From contig NZ_JAGSND010000006.1 in assembly GCF_018128545.1 (NCBI RefSeq), positions 124,001 through 188,000 on the forward strand: a DNA stretch of 64,000 nt. The letters run 5' to 3'. This document shows positions 6,653 to 15,862 of the stretch, piece after piece. The notes beneath the pieces are model-generated. The model made no database searches, had not been told where the DNA came from, and was given only the letters and a program-made list of their open reading frames with translations. The number at the start of each line of letters is the position of its first letter. The first letter of the stretch is position 1. A program made the position numbers and the translations under genes. This DNA comes from Sinanaerobacter chloroacetimidivorans (GTDB lineage Bacteria; Bacillota; Clostridia; Peptostreptococcales; Anaerovoracaceae).

Positions 6653-9007
6653 ATAGTTTAACGGATTTTTTGTTTTGCCGTTAACATGTACTTCAAAGTG
6701 CAGATGTGGCCCGGTACTTCTGCCGGTATTCCCTACATTGGCAATATGCTGTCCCTGATACACCTTGTCACCAGTTTTTACAAATAACTTGCTGCAATGT
6801 CCATATACGGTTACTTTTCCTCCGCCATGGTCTATTTTTACACAATAGCCGAGAGCTCCGTTATAACCTGCCGCAATTACGGTTCCGCCATCTGCGGCTT
6901 TAATCTTGGTTCCCGTAGGCGCAGCCAGGTCGATTCCTGCATGGAGTCTCCCCCATCGGGTGCCGTATCTGGAGGTAAGGGTTCCTCTTATCGGATAGAT
7001 GAAGGTTCCTGTTCCAATGAGCGGCGGCGGATCTTTGGTACCTTGCAGTACCACCTGGGAAGCAGGCTGAGAAAGAATTGTGGAGTTTAGCTCCACTCTT
7101 TCCGTTTCAAGACCGTTACTTCGTATAATTTGAGCTACGACTTCTCTTTCGCCGTTAACACCTTTGGACTTGACCGTCTGCTCACCTTTATACAGATTAC
7201 TTGTACTTTCATAGGCTATTTCGAAAGGAATAGCCTCTTTATATGTAGCCACTTCCACGGTTTTTACCGTAGCTACCGGTACGGCCTGTGTCAGGCAGAT
7301 TTCCTGATCGATCTGGAGCTTTTCCGGTATTACATCCGGATTGGAAGCTCTGAGTTCGCTCTGCTTCATGCCGTATATCTTGGCGATTTCAGAAAAGGTT
7401 TCACCGGACTGAACCCGATGAATCTTCTTCTCTGTGGCACCGGTAAGCATATATTCTATTACATCATCTTTTCTTTGAATATTTCCAAGCTTCGTCTCAA
7501 TGTCTTCAACGACAACATTCTCAGCAAAGCCGACACTTTCGTATCGGATGCCTTCATCCTTTTTCACATAAAGGCTTTTGATTTCATCCAGGATCTCCCT
7601 GGCGCTTTTTACACTGTCAAGAACCGCTACCAGCTTGCCGTCTACATAGATACCATGCCCGTTGGCCTTCATATCCTTCATATAAGTCAGCCTGTTGAGA
7701 ATATCTTCCTTATCATCCAAATCCTGATGAAAAGCAATCACTTTATTAAAAGTAATATCCTTTTCTTTGTCTATGGTAATTTCCGCATCGTATTCATAAC
7801 TAAGCTTATCACCGATAATATCGATGGTCTTATATACATCTTCCTGATTTTTTACAACTCCAAGGGTCTTGCCGTTATAGACATACTCGTAAGCCGTCAT
7901 ATTCCCGACCACTAGCATAGCTATGGCTGAAACAGCGACGAAAGCTCCAAATTGCATCAGAACCTTCTTTTTGTTATGTTCTGCATAGTCTCTTACGCAG
8001 TCGAATCTGTAACACCCTGCTTTTGCCACGCTGCAGGTTTTACACAGGAATTTATCATTTTGGGCATCCAGGAAGGTAATAAAGCGGAACATCTTCTCCG
8101 AAGCCGCTTTTTCCTTTTCCGAAAGGGAAAGAAACAGGGGCTTTGTCTTTTTATCCAATTCCCATTTCCCTGCAATCTCTTTTGCTCCGGCTAGTATCAC
8201 TTTTCCTTTGCTTCTTCCTTTATCATATAAGATTGCCACTTTGGGCAGCAGGTTTAATTCCAAATAATTTGCTATGTTATGATAAAGAATCAGAATTTTT
8301 CTTCCTATTATCCCAAAAAATAGAAATACCTTGTCAATGGCAGAATCGATGGTTGTACTGACCACTTTTTCGTTTTTGCAAGGCTCTTCCGGTTGTACTG
8401 CCTCTATTGTTTCGTCTATTGTCAATTCCGTTTGTGCAACTTCACTATTTTCGTTTTTTATAAACTCGGTCGGGGCTTCCTCAGTCTTCAACTCCATCAT
8501 GGCGATTTGCCCTGCCAGGGGCTCCGTAATTGTTTCAATCTGCATCTGTTCCTCTTCCTCAAAGGGAAAGGATTCCGGCTGTATCATATCAAAAACGGAT
8601 CCGGTTTTGAAGCTTCCGAATACCCCCTGCTCTGTTATCAGGGTCTCTTCTTCTTTATGCAAAGATCTTTCCTTTCTTCTGGTCCTTCTCTCATTGATTC
8701 TCTCAGCTGCTTTCGCTCGCTGTCTTTCTCTTTCCTGAAGATCAAGTTTCAGTTCAGGCATCTGCAGTTGAGAAACCTTTTCAATTTTTTCATCTATGAG
8801 CTTCGCAAGCTCTGCTTTTGCTTGTTCCCTATTAAGTCCTGACAAGTTCAGGTGAGAAATAGGGCTATGAGCCTCGCCCATATCCCTGAGTTCCATACCA
8901 TCTTCGACAGTTGTTGCTTTCTTGGCTGCAATCTTTTTTACTTTTTCAAAGGTATCATTCCATATCGTAACCAGATGTTCTTTATTCCAGTTCGTGCTTT
9001 TCGTCAT
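6647..9007 (-). CDS. M23 peptidoglycan endopeptidase with LysM and G5 domains
   Basis: This 786-residue protein has a long cytosolic, charged N-terminal region (about 1-365), one membrane helix (about 370-390), an alpha/beta stalk, a LysM repeat (VQSGETFSEIAKIYGM), a G5 domain and a C-terminal M23 domain with the metal and catalytic motifs HAGIDLAAP, YGHCS and HLHFE. It probably cuts peptide cross-links in the wall from the outer membrane face. The intracellular part carries a Cys motif (CKTCSVAKAGCYRFDC). The ATG at 9007 has GGGAGG 6 bases upstream; an upstream ATG at 9025 lacks a site. A good promoter lies at 9080-9108. Confidence 0.9.
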   Translation of the reverse strand: MTKSTNWNKEHLVTIWNDTFEKVKKIAAKKATTVEDGMELRDMGEAHSPISHLNLSGLNREQAKAELAKLIDEKIEKVSQLQMPELKLDLQERERQRAKAAERINERRTRRKERSLHKEEETLITEQGVFGSFKTGSVFDMIQPESFPFEEEEQMQIETITEPLAGQIAMMELKTEEAPTEFIKNENSEVAQTELTIDETIEAVQPEEPCKNEKVVSTTIDSAIDKVFLFFGIIGRKILILYHNIANYLELNLLPKVAILYDKGRSKGKVILAGAKEIAGKWELDKKTKPLFLSLSEKEKAASEKMFRFITFLDAQNDKFLCKTCSVAKAGCYRFDCVRDYAEHNKKKVLMQFGAFVAVSAIAMLVVGNMTAYEYVYNGKTLGVVKNQEDVYKTIDIIGDKLSYEYDAEITIDKEKDITFNKVIAFHQDLDDKEDILNRLTYMKDMKANGHGIYVDGKLVAVLDSVKSAREILDEIKSLYVKKDEGIRYESVGFAENVVVEDIETKLGNIQRKDDVIEYMLTGATEKKIHRVQSGETFSEIAKIYGMKQSELRASNPDVIPEKLQIDQEICLTQAVPVATVKTVEVATYKEAIPFEIAYESTSNLYKGEQTVKSKGVNGEREVVAQIIRSNGLETERVELNSTILSQPASQVVLQGTKDPPPLIGTGTFIYPIRGTLTSRYGTRWGRLHAGIDLAAPTGTKIKAADGGTVIAAGYNGALGYCVKIDHGGGKVTVYGHCSKLFVKTGDKVYQGQHIANVGNTGRSTGPHLHFEVHVNGKTKNPLNYL

Positions 9008-9079
9008 ATGCGTCCTCCCGGCCATTTTGCAATGGGGTACTTTTCATATGTTGCCATGTTCTATACTGTTATCATATCA

Positions 9080-9108
9080 AGTATACTCTTTTTGGGGGCT
9101 GTTTTCAA
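9080..9108 (-). promoter_or_regulatory. SigA-type promoter for the M23 peptidase
   Basis: On the minus strand TTGAAA (9103-9108), a 17-base spacer and TATACT (9080-9085) fit the housekeeping consensus. It overlaps the last codons of the DnaD-like gene, so the peptidase can be transcribed separately from the replication gene upstream. Confidence 0.7.
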
Positions 9109-10373
9109 TCCATTTTTTGCATGTCCGACAGCTTGTCAACGAAGCAGCTGCACCGCTCCCCTGTATCTTGTATCCCCGTATCTTTACACAGGGGACAAGT
9201 ATACACCATATCCATATAATCGATTTTGAAATTATTTTCAGTCATTAAGAAGGCTTTTTCTTCATTCAGCCTATCCACTTTTACTTTCATGTCCCGAATT
9301 TTATTTTTTGCATCCCCGGCTCCCGAAAGCATGATACGGGAGATCTGTAATCCTATACCTCTGGCTTCCTCTTCAATTTCCTTTACTCTTGGTATTTTTT
9401 GATAAACCTCCGTACGTCTTGCTTCAGCCCGGGTTTCATTTTCTGCTCTTAATTCTTCATAATATTTCAATATATTTGCGATTTGGTTCGGTTTTCCGCT
9501 GCTGTCTGCCTTTACGGTCTTCTTATCCCCGCCGCTCCATGCTTTCAGTATGCTGTTTATGTAATTGATATTCGGATTGGAAATCCCGCTGGTTTTCTTG
9601 CAGGCATCCAGCACTTTATCAATGCCGAATCCCATCTCATCGAACCAGACATCCATAATCCTCTTTTCCTCTTCCGTAGCGTTTCGCATAAAGCCCAGCG
9701 CCCGCAGCACCCTCTTATACAAGTAGTGCCTGTTATCCGTTTCCTCCAGATAATCCTCTATTTGTTCAAGGGTCTTTAGGCCCTGATTTACCCATTCCTT
9801 TACGACTGCCGCGACATATTTATGATTGCTGCGATTTTTCTTTTTCACACAGTATGAGTATGCATAAATCACCATTTCCGGTGTGGCATTGTAATCCGTA
9901 ATCCAGGATAAAATCTCAGCAGGCTCTTTTCCTTCAAAGAGCCTACCGATGATTCTTTCTATTTCGCTGTACATATTTCTGATCACATCGTTATCCATTT
10001 GTTCTTTCAGGTGACTCGGAATTTTGCCTTCAGCTTTTTTTTCTTTTACCTTTTGGCCGTATACAAGCTCCTTCAGGTTAATAAATTCCACTTGGTATCG
10101 AAATTTATCTCCGGCTTTTTCATAATTCTTTCGGATAACACCCTTACTTTCCCAGTAGCTCCACGCCTTTAGCACATCTTCATCAGCCATGGATAGATGC
10201 TTTGCAATGGTATCATTGGACATAAGCATATCAAAATCAGCGTACATCAAAGCAAACAAATACACCTTGACATAATCCCCCGGAGCATCTGTCATGTATT
10301 CATTGATAAATATGTTTTCCACACTGGTATCTCTTAAATAATAATCCTTGATACGCTCTTTTCTAAAATTCAT
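9105..10373 (-). CDS. DnaD-domain replication protein fused to a DnaI/DnaC-type zinc-binding tail
   Basis: This 422-residue protein has an N-terminal winged-helix DnaD domain (about 10-110), two DnaB_2/DDBH2-like segments (about 130-205 and 215-280) and a C-terminal region (about 295-422) that resembles the N-terminal part of Clostridial DnaC/DnaI loaders. That region includes a helical linker, then Cys393, Cys396, Cys408 and Cys410 (YTCPLCKDTG, ERCSCF). In separate DnaI/DnaC proteins an AAA+ domain follows; here a stop follows 12 residues after the last Cys and the next gene is a wall hydrolase. The role is likely primosome assembly. Downstream of purA in the same direction. Confidence 0.82.
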   Translation of the reverse strand: MNFRKERIKDYYLRDTSVENIFINEYMTDAPGDYVKVYLFALMYADFDMLMSNDTIAKHLSMADEDVLKAWSYWESKGVIRKNYEKAGDKFRYQVEFINLKELVYGQKVKEKKAEGKIPSHLKEQMDNDVIRNMYSEIERIIGRLFEGKEPAEILSWITDYNATPEMVIYAYSYCVKKKNRSNHKYVAAVVKEWVNQGLKTLEQIEDYLEETDNRHYLYKRVLRALGFMRNATEEEKRIMDVWFDEMGFGIDKVLDACKKTSGISNPNINYINSILKAWSGGDKKTVKADSSGKPNQIANILKYYEELRAENETRAEARRTEVYQKIPRVKEIEEEARGIGLQISRIMLSGAGDAKNKIRDMKVKVDRLNEEKAFLMTENNFKIDYMDMVYTCPLCKDTGIQDTGERCSCFVDKLSDMQKMD

Positions 10374-10430
10374 CTTACATCCTTTAATTCTGTTTTATTC
10401 AATCAAATGAAGCTATGTTCATTTGCAACA

Positions 10431-11714
10431 TTAAAATAACTGTTCTCTGATAATGGTCTGATCTCTTCTTGGGCCTACCGATACGATTTTAACAGGAACC
10501 CCTGTGGTATCTTCGATGGCCTTGATATAAGCCTTTGTTTCTTCCGGCAGCTCTTCATAGGTTTTGCAGCTTGAAATATCACTCTTCCAGCCGGCAAGTT
10601 CCCTGTAAACAGGTTTGCATTCTTCAAGCAGTTCCAGTCTGGCCGGGAAGTGATCCACTCTTTCTCCATTATAGTCATAATGGGTGCAAAGCTTAATGGT
10701 ATCGAAGTCTCCAAGCACATCCAGCAGCATCAGGGCAATACCCGTCATACCGTTAATCCTTGCAGAGTATTTCACCACCACCGCGTCAAACCAACCGCAA
10801 CGTCTTGGTCTTCCTGTGGTTACCCCATACTCATGTCCCAGTTCCCGTATTTTATTTCCTGTTTCATTATCCTCTTCCGTTACAAAGGGCCCCTTGCCTA
10901 CTCGTGTTGTATAAGCCTTGGTGATCCCAAGAACCTCTTGGATGGTTCCTGCCCCGATTCCCGATCCGGTGGTAAAGCCGCCTGAAGTAGGATGGGAACT
11001 TGTAACATAAGGATAGGTTCCAAGATCTACGTCAAGAAGTGAGCCCTGGGCCCCTTCAAAGAGAACCTTCTGCCCTTTCTGCAGGCTTTCATAAACCATA
11101 ACGCCGGTATCCCTGATGTATGGCTTTAAGCGATTGGCATACGCTACATATTTTTCGATCATCGCTTCTTTATCCATTGGTTCTTCATTAAAAAGCTTTA
11201 TGATAATTTCATTTTTCTTATCGATCTGAGCGGATAATTTTTCTCTGAAGACTTTCTCGTCCAGCATATCGCAGGTACGGATTCCGCTTCTTTCAATCTT
11301 GTCCATGTAGCATGGTCCAATACCTTTTTTGGTTGTCCCGATATCATCCTTCCCTCTGGCCGCTTCATAAAGGCCATCCAGAATTTTGTGATAGGGGAAA
11401 ACCAGATGAGCCCTGTCACTGACAAAAATACTCTCCGTATCGACACCGTCTTTTTTCAGTTCTTCAATTTCATTGAAAAAGCCTTCCACGTCAAAGACTA
11501 CACCGTTGCCGACAATATTCACGGCTCCTTTATTCAGCACTCCTGACGGAATCAAATGAAGGGCGTATTTTTTATCGTCAATAACTACCGTATGGCCGGC
11601 ATTATTTCCTCCCTGGCCTCTGACTACCATATCTGCTTTCTCTGCTAGATAGTCAATTATTTTGCCTTTTCCTTCGTCTCCCCATTGAGAGCCAACGATT
11701 GCTAAACCTGGCAT
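10431..11714 (-). CDS. purA: Adenylosuccinate synthetase
   Basis: This 427-residue enzyme links IMP and aspartate using GTP in the AMP branch of purine synthesis. Signatures seen: the N-terminal GTP loop QWGDEGKGK, GNNAGHTV, and TTKKGIGPCYMDK, with full family length. The ATG at 11714 has AAAGGAG 8 bases upstream; an upstream ATG at 11741 would add nine non-homologous residues and is rejected. It lies between dnaB and the DnaD-like gene, a common neighbourhood in Firmicutes near the replication origin. Confidence 0.97.
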   Translation of the reverse strand: MPGLAIVGSQWGDEGKGKIIDYLAEKADMVVRGQGGNNAGHTVVIDDKKYALHLIPSGVLNKGAVNIVGNGVVFDVEGFFNEIEELKKDGVDTESIFVSDRAHLVFPYHKILDGLYEAARGKDDIGTTKKGIGPCYMDKIERSGIRTCDMLDEKVFREKLSAQIDKKNEIIIKLFNEEPMDKEAMIEKYVAYANRLKPYIRDTGVMVYESLQKGQKVLFEGAQGSLLDVDLGTYPYVTSSHPTSGGFTTGSGIGAGTIQEVLGITKAYTTRVGKGPFVTEEDNETGNKIRELGHEYGVTTGRPRRCGWFDAVVVKYSARINGMTGIALMLLDVLGDFDTIKLCTHYDYNGERVDHFPARLELLEECKPVYRELAGWKSDISSCKTYEELPEETKAYIKAIEDTTGVPVKIVSVGPRRDQTIIREQLF

Positions 11715-11822
11715 GTGATCACTCCTTTTTTCAGACAGCATATATTGCCTGTACTACTAAAATAAACTTACCATTATTTATTCTTTAGCTTGCCCAATTT
11801 GCTAGGGAAATTGTCGGCAAAC

Positions 11823-12029
11823 TTACAGATTTCTACCGCTTAAATAGTCATTTAAATCCGAAATTAATTTTTGAAGGTCGATGCCATGTCCTTCTGCAGC
11901 TTCCTTCAGGCTTTCATTTCGAGCACCGGGACAACCCTGACAGTACAATCCATGAAAGAGCAAGACCTCAGAAATTTCGGGGTCCATATCCAGGATATCG
12001 TTTAGCAGCATGGCTTCCGTAATCTTCAT
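11823..12029 (-). CDS. DUF1858 / hybrid-cluster-associated redox disulfide protein
   Basis: A 68-residue protein beginning MKITEAMLLNDILD with the CQGC motif (GLYCQGCPGARNESL) typical of the DUF1858 family, often annotated as hybrid cluster protein-associated redox disulfide domain. It probably carries a reactive dithiol; its partner is unknown. The ATG at 12029 has AGGAGGG 6 bases upstream. A longer frame starting at 12107 would overlap dnaB deeply and is rejected. It lies 10 bases after the dnaB stop, so it is in the same operon. Confidence 0.85.
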   Translation of the reverse strand: MKITEAMLLNDILDMDPEISEVLLFHGLYCQGCPGARNESLKEAAEGHGIDLQKLISDLNDYLSGRNL

Positions 12030-12039
12030 AACAACCCTC

Positions 12040-13377
12040 CTATCGGTCACTGATACGGCTTTTATCAACAAATCTGGTATATTTGCCAAGCCAGGTGAGT
12101 TCAACATTTCCTGTGGGTCCGCTTCTCTGCTTTGCTATGATTACTTCGCAAATATTCGGCTTTTCTGTAGTCTCCGGGTTATAATATTCATCTCTGTATA
12201 AAAACATGACAATATCCGCATCCTGCTCAATGGAACCGGATTCCCTCAAGTCCGACAGGATCGGCCTGTGGTCCGTTCTTTGCTCCACCGCGCGGGAAAG
12301 CTGGGATAATACGATAACCGGACAGTCCATCTCTCTTGCAAGCAGCTTTAAAAATCTCGAAAGGGATGAAATTTCCTGCTGTCTGCTCTCTGACCTTCCT
12401 TCGTAAGACATCAGCTGAAGATAATCTATCACAACAAGGTCGAGGCCATGTTCCGCCTTCAGCCTTCTGCATTTGTTTTTAATTTCCATGGCTGTAATGC
12501 CAGGCGTGTCATCTATGTAAATACTGGTTTTAGAAAGGGTATCAAGGGCAATGTGAATCTGATCCCAGTCCTGTCTTTCTAGGCTTCCTGTTTTGAGCTT
12601 CTGCATCTCTATTCTGGATTCCATGCTCAAAAGCCTTTGGCCCAATTGTTCCTTGGACATCTCGAGGCTGAAAATCAGAACCTTTGCTTTTCCTTTGATA
12701 GCCGCCTGCTGTGCGATATTCAACGCAAAGGCAGTCTTCCCCATAGCGGGCCTTGCAGCCAGCATGATCAAATCCGACTTTTGCAGCCCTGAAGTTTTTG
12801 CATCCAAATCGATAAAACCGGTGGTCAGTCCTGTAATGTTACCCTCCAGCTTTGACATTTCATCAATCTTTGCAATATTGCTCCAGAGAACGTCCTTAAG
12901 GATCTGAAAATCCTTGGTCTGCTTTGACTGAGCAATCTCAAAAATACCTCTTTCCGCATAGTCCAAAACCTCTTCGGATTGCATCTTTTCCTGGTAGCCC
13001 TTTTCGATAATATCTGATGCCGTATTGATCAGCCGTCTCAGTACCGCCTTTTCCCCGATAATTTTCGCATATTGCACCGCATTTGAGGTGGAAGGAACGA
13101 TGGTGGAAAGCAAGGCAATATAGGCCCTTCCCCCTACCATTTCCAGTGTTTTTCTCTTCTTCAGTTCTTCCGACACCGTGAGGGTATCAACGGGTTCGTT
13201 TTTTCTGTACAGTTCTATAATTGCCTGATAGATTTCTTTATGCATATCGTTATAGAACTCTTCTGCTTTCAAAATTTCCAGAACATCATACAGAGCATCC
13301 TTGTCCAGCAGGATAGAACCTAACACCGATTTTTCCGCATCGTCATTATGTGGCGGAATTCTTTCATATTGGCTCAT
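12040..13377 (-). CDS. dnaB: Replicative DNA helicase DnaB
   Basis: This 445-residue hexameric helicase has an N-terminal helical domain (about 5-110), a linker, and a RecA-like ATPase domain with Walker A (ARPAMGKT, 208-215), Walker B (LDLVVIDYLQLM) and the DnaB motif around SQLSRAVEQR. It unwinds the parental duplex at the fork. Family-typical length. It follows rplI by 31 bases in the conserved rpsF-ssb-rpsR...gdpP-rplI-dnaB order of Firmicutes. Confidence 0.97.
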   Translation of the reverse strand: MSQYERIPPHNDDAEKSVLGSILLDKDALYDVLEILKAEEFYNDMHKEIYQAIIELYRKNEPVDTLTVSEELKKRKTLEMVGGRAYIALLSTIVPSTSNAVQYAKIIGEKAVLRRLINTASDIIEKGYQEKMQSEEVLDYAERGIFEIAQSKQTKDFQILKDVLWSNIAKIDEMSKLEGNITGLTTGFIDLDAKTSGLQKSDLIMLAARPAMGKTAFALNIAQQAAIKGKAKVLIFSLEMSKEQLGQRLLSMESRIEMQKLKTGSLERQDWDQIHIALDTLSKTSIYIDDTPGITAMEIKNKCRRLKAEHGLDLVVIDYLQLMSYEGRSESRQQEISSLSRFLKLLAREMDCPVIVLSQLSRAVEQRTDHRPILSDLRESGSIEQDADIVMFLYRDEYYNPETTEKPNICEVIIAKQRSGPTGNVELTWLGKYTRFVDKSRISDR

Positions 13378-13408
13378 TTTTCTGTCCTCTCAGATCATTT
13401 ACTCCATT

Positions 13409-13852
13409 CTAAACAGAGACGGTTACCTTAAGCTTTGCCGTAACTTCAGGATAAATTTTGATTTCCACTTCAAAATCCCCGGTATGCTTAATGGGATTAT
13501 CCAGGACGAACTTTCTTTTATCTATGCTGATCTGATGCTGTTTTTCCAGAGCTTCCGAAATATCCTTGGAGGTGATAGATCCGAATAATTTTCCTCCTTC
13601 TCCGGATTTTGTCTGAATGGTCACCTTCTTATCACCTATTTTTTCCGCTAAAGCTTTTGCTTCAGCCAATTCCTGTTGTCGTTTTTCTTCTTTTAATGCC
13701 TTCTGTTTTTCAAGGTTTCTGACATTTCCTTCTGTTGCTTCCGTAGCAAGTCCTTTCGGCAGCAGTAAATTTCGGGCATACCCGTCGCTGACTTTTACAA
13801 CGTCACCAGCTTTACCCACGCCTTTTACATCTTTTACCAATATCACTATCAT
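13409..13852 (-). CDS. rplI: Ribosomal protein bL9
   Basis: A 147-residue large-subunit protein with the L9 N-terminal RNA-binding domain (VILVKDVKGVGKAGDVVKVS, GYARNLLLPKGLA), the long charged connecting helix (about 45-80) and the C-terminal domain (GGKLFGSITSKDI). The start is only 12 bases from the gdpP stop, indicating translational coupling. Confidence 0.97.
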   Translation of the reverse strand: MIVILVKDVKGVGKAGDVVKVSDGYARNLLLPKGLATEATEGNVRNLEKQKALKEEKRQQELAEAKALAEKIGDKKVTIQTKSGEGGKLFGSITSKDISEALEKQHQISIDKRKFVLDNPIKHTGDFEVEIKIYPEVTAKLKVTVSV

Positions 13853-13864
13853 GAAACGTACCTC

Positions 13865-15724
13865 CTATTTATGATCCAGCTCTTCGATCATCTCCACGAT
13901 TTTTTGTATAGCCTCTTCAACAGAGATTTCTACCTGGGCACCAGCTTTGGACAGATTTCCTCCGCCTCCCAGCTTCTCCATAATTGTTTGAACGTTCATC
14001 TCTCCTAAAGACCTTGCACTAATTACCGTCGTGCCCTCTTCGTTCTGTCCCAGCACAAAACTAGCCTTTACCCCTTTGATGCCCAGCATTTCATCTGCAG
14101 CCCGGGAATTGATCACTTGGACATCCACATGCTTGCCTTCACATACTGCTATAGCAACGCCGGGATATGGCATGACGGAATTGGAAATAATCTTGGCTTT
14201 CTGCTTGATAGATTCAATATCTGTTTGGAAAAATTGCCTTACATTCGCGGTGTCCGCCCCCATTCGCCGCAGCCAGGACGCTGCTTCAAAGGTTCGGACT
14301 CCCGTCTTGATGGAGAAACGGTTTGTATCCACCGTTATCCCCGCAAGCAGAATTTCTGCCTCCAGTTTGTCGATATCTTTCTTATCACCGGTATACTGCA
14401 GAATTTCTGTAACCAGCTCTGAAGTGGATGAAGCATAAGCCTCCATATATGTCAATGTGGCATTTTCAATAAAGTCTTCTGTTTTTCGATGGTGATCGAT
14501 CACCACGAGTTTATCCGTTTTGGTAAGAAGCTCAGGGCACTCTACCAATGTGGTTCTATGGGTATCCACGATCACCACCAGAGTGTCTTTATCCACCAAC
14601 TCTAATGCGTCTTCGTTCTTAATAAATTTATAATTCCCGGTGTCATAGGCCCGGTTATACATTTCCGTAAGTGTTTCATTAAACGAATTAATGATCACAA
14701 AAACTTCTTTATTTCGGTTTTTCGCGAATCTGCAAATTCCCAAAGCAGCCCCAAAGGAGTCCATGTCGGGTTTTTTGTGACCCATAATAATGACCTGGCT
14801 GGACTGATCAATAAGCTGTCTTAAAGCATGGGCCATAATTCTTGATTTGCCCTTATTGCGCTTTTCTACCGTTTGCAGCCTGCCGCCATAGTATTCCACT
14901 TTATTCACTTTTTTTACGACAGCCTGATCCCCTCCGCGGCCTAATGCCAGATCCAGTGCGGCGGTTGCATATTCATCCATTTGCTGCGGTGTTTTTCCGC
15001 CTACACCGATACCGATGCTTAATGACGCCGGGAAATCCGCATCTGTCTCTATTTCTCGAACCTCGTCCAAAATGGAAAATTTACCGGCCTCCAGTTTCTC
15101 AAAATGTTTGTATTCAAAGACTATAAAATACTGATAGCTGCGAAATCTTGTAACAGAAGCGGATATTTTTGTCGCCCACTGTCTTATGGTCCTTTCTATT
15201 TCAGCAGCTATTATGGATTTTCTTTCGTCTGGAGAACTTGCAATCAGTTCATCATAATTATCTACACTGACGTAGGCAAAGCAGTTTTTTTCATCCTTAT
15301 AAAGTGATTTTAAGAGTTCGTAGTTTGTAATATCAATCCAGTAAAGGACCGCATTATTTGCTTTATCCTCATCTACAAAGGAGGATACTACCCGATAGGT
15401 CTTTCCATTGTGAGAAACAACAATGGGTTTCTCCAAATCCTCAGTGAAAAAATCCGAGGGTTTTAATCCGGTTATTTTATAAATCCCTGCGTTAGCAGCT
15501 TCTGCATCTTGATAAATATCCGAAAACTTCTTGTTAAACCAAAGAAACATTCCGTCGGAATCAATCAGGCAAAGGGGAAGAGGGTGATTGGCAACGGAAT
15601 AGCTCATGGTTTTGTCAACGGCCTTCACAATATGCTCTGTGTACGCCCGCATCGATTCTTTTTTCTTATTTACACCAATATTGAAATAAGATTCGATACG
15701 GCTCTTTAATGTTTTCTCGCCCAT
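13865..15724 (-). CDS. gdpP: GdpP-type cyclic di-AMP phosphodiesterase lacking the usual membrane helices
   Basis: This 619-residue protein has a PAS-like region (about 40-120), a degenerate GGDEF domain (about 145-290), a DHH domain (MGHKKPDMDSFGAA, VIVDTHR, VIDHHRK) and a DHHA1 domain (LGGGGNLSKAGAQ). It hydrolyses c-di-AMP in other Firmicutes. Family members usually start with two membrane helices; here the N-terminus is charged (KSRIESYFNIGVNKKKES) and no hydrophobic segment precedes the PAS. AGGAG lies before the ATG, so the start seems right. It should therefore be cytosolic. It has a candidate promoter of its own. Confidence 0.93.
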   Translation of the reverse strand: MGEKTLKSRIESYFNIGVNKKKESMRAYTEHIVKAVDKTMSYSVANHPLPLCLIDSDGMFLWFNKKFSDIYQDAEAANAGIYKITGLKPSDFFTEDLEKPIVVSHNGKTYRVVSSFVDEDKANNAVLYWIDITNYELLKSLYKDEKNCFAYVSVDNYDELIASSPDERKSIIAAEIERTIRQWATKISASVTRFRSYQYFIVFEYKHFEKLEAGKFSILDEVREIETDADFPASLSIGIGVGGKTPQQMDEYATAALDLALGRGGDQAVVKKVNKVEYYGGRLQTVEKRNKGKSRIMAHALRQLIDQSSQVIIMGHKKPDMDSFGAALGICRFAKNRNKEVFVIINSFNETLTEMYNRAYDTGNYKFIKNEDALELVDKDTLVVIVDTHRTTLVECPELLTKTDKLVVIDHHRKTEDFIENATLTYMEAYASSTSELVTEILQYTGDKKDIDKLEAEILLAGITVDTNRFSIKTGVRTFEAASWLRRMGADTANVRQFFQTDIESIKQKAKIISNSVMPYPGVAIAVCEGKHVDVQVINSRAADEMLGIKGVKASFVLGQNEEGTTVISARSLGEMNVQTIMEKLGGGGNLSKAGAQVEISVEEAIQKIVEMIEELDHK

Positions 15725-15811
15725 TCTAACTCCTATTTTCTCTACTCCTCATGTGAATAACGTTATAAATTCCCGCAGGTCGCCATAGTAAATAAGAATT
15801 GCAAGAATTTC

Positions 15812-15830
15812 AATGCAGCAGCGCTGCATT
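15812..15830 (-). other. Leader hairpin upstream of gdpP
   Basis: AATGCAGC and GCTGCATT form an 8-bp stem with a 3-base loop in the transcribed leader between a candidate promoter and the gdpP start. No T-run follows in either direction, so it is not a simple terminator. It may influence gdpP mRNA stability. Confidence 0.55.
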
Positions 15831-15833
15831 CCA

Positions 15834-15862
15834 ATTATAACATAATTTTCACATTATTTTAA
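15834..15862 (-). promoter_or_regulatory. Candidate SigA-type promoter for gdpP-rplI-dnaB
   Basis: On the minus strand TTAAAA (15857-15862), 17 bases, then TATAAT (15834-15839). It overlaps the end of the DUF2232 gene, about 110 bases before gdpP. Confidence 0.5.

Noticed and set aside
7130-7915. 261-residue plus-strand frame
   Set aside because: It lies fully antisense to the M23 peptidase gene, whose domains and start are clear.
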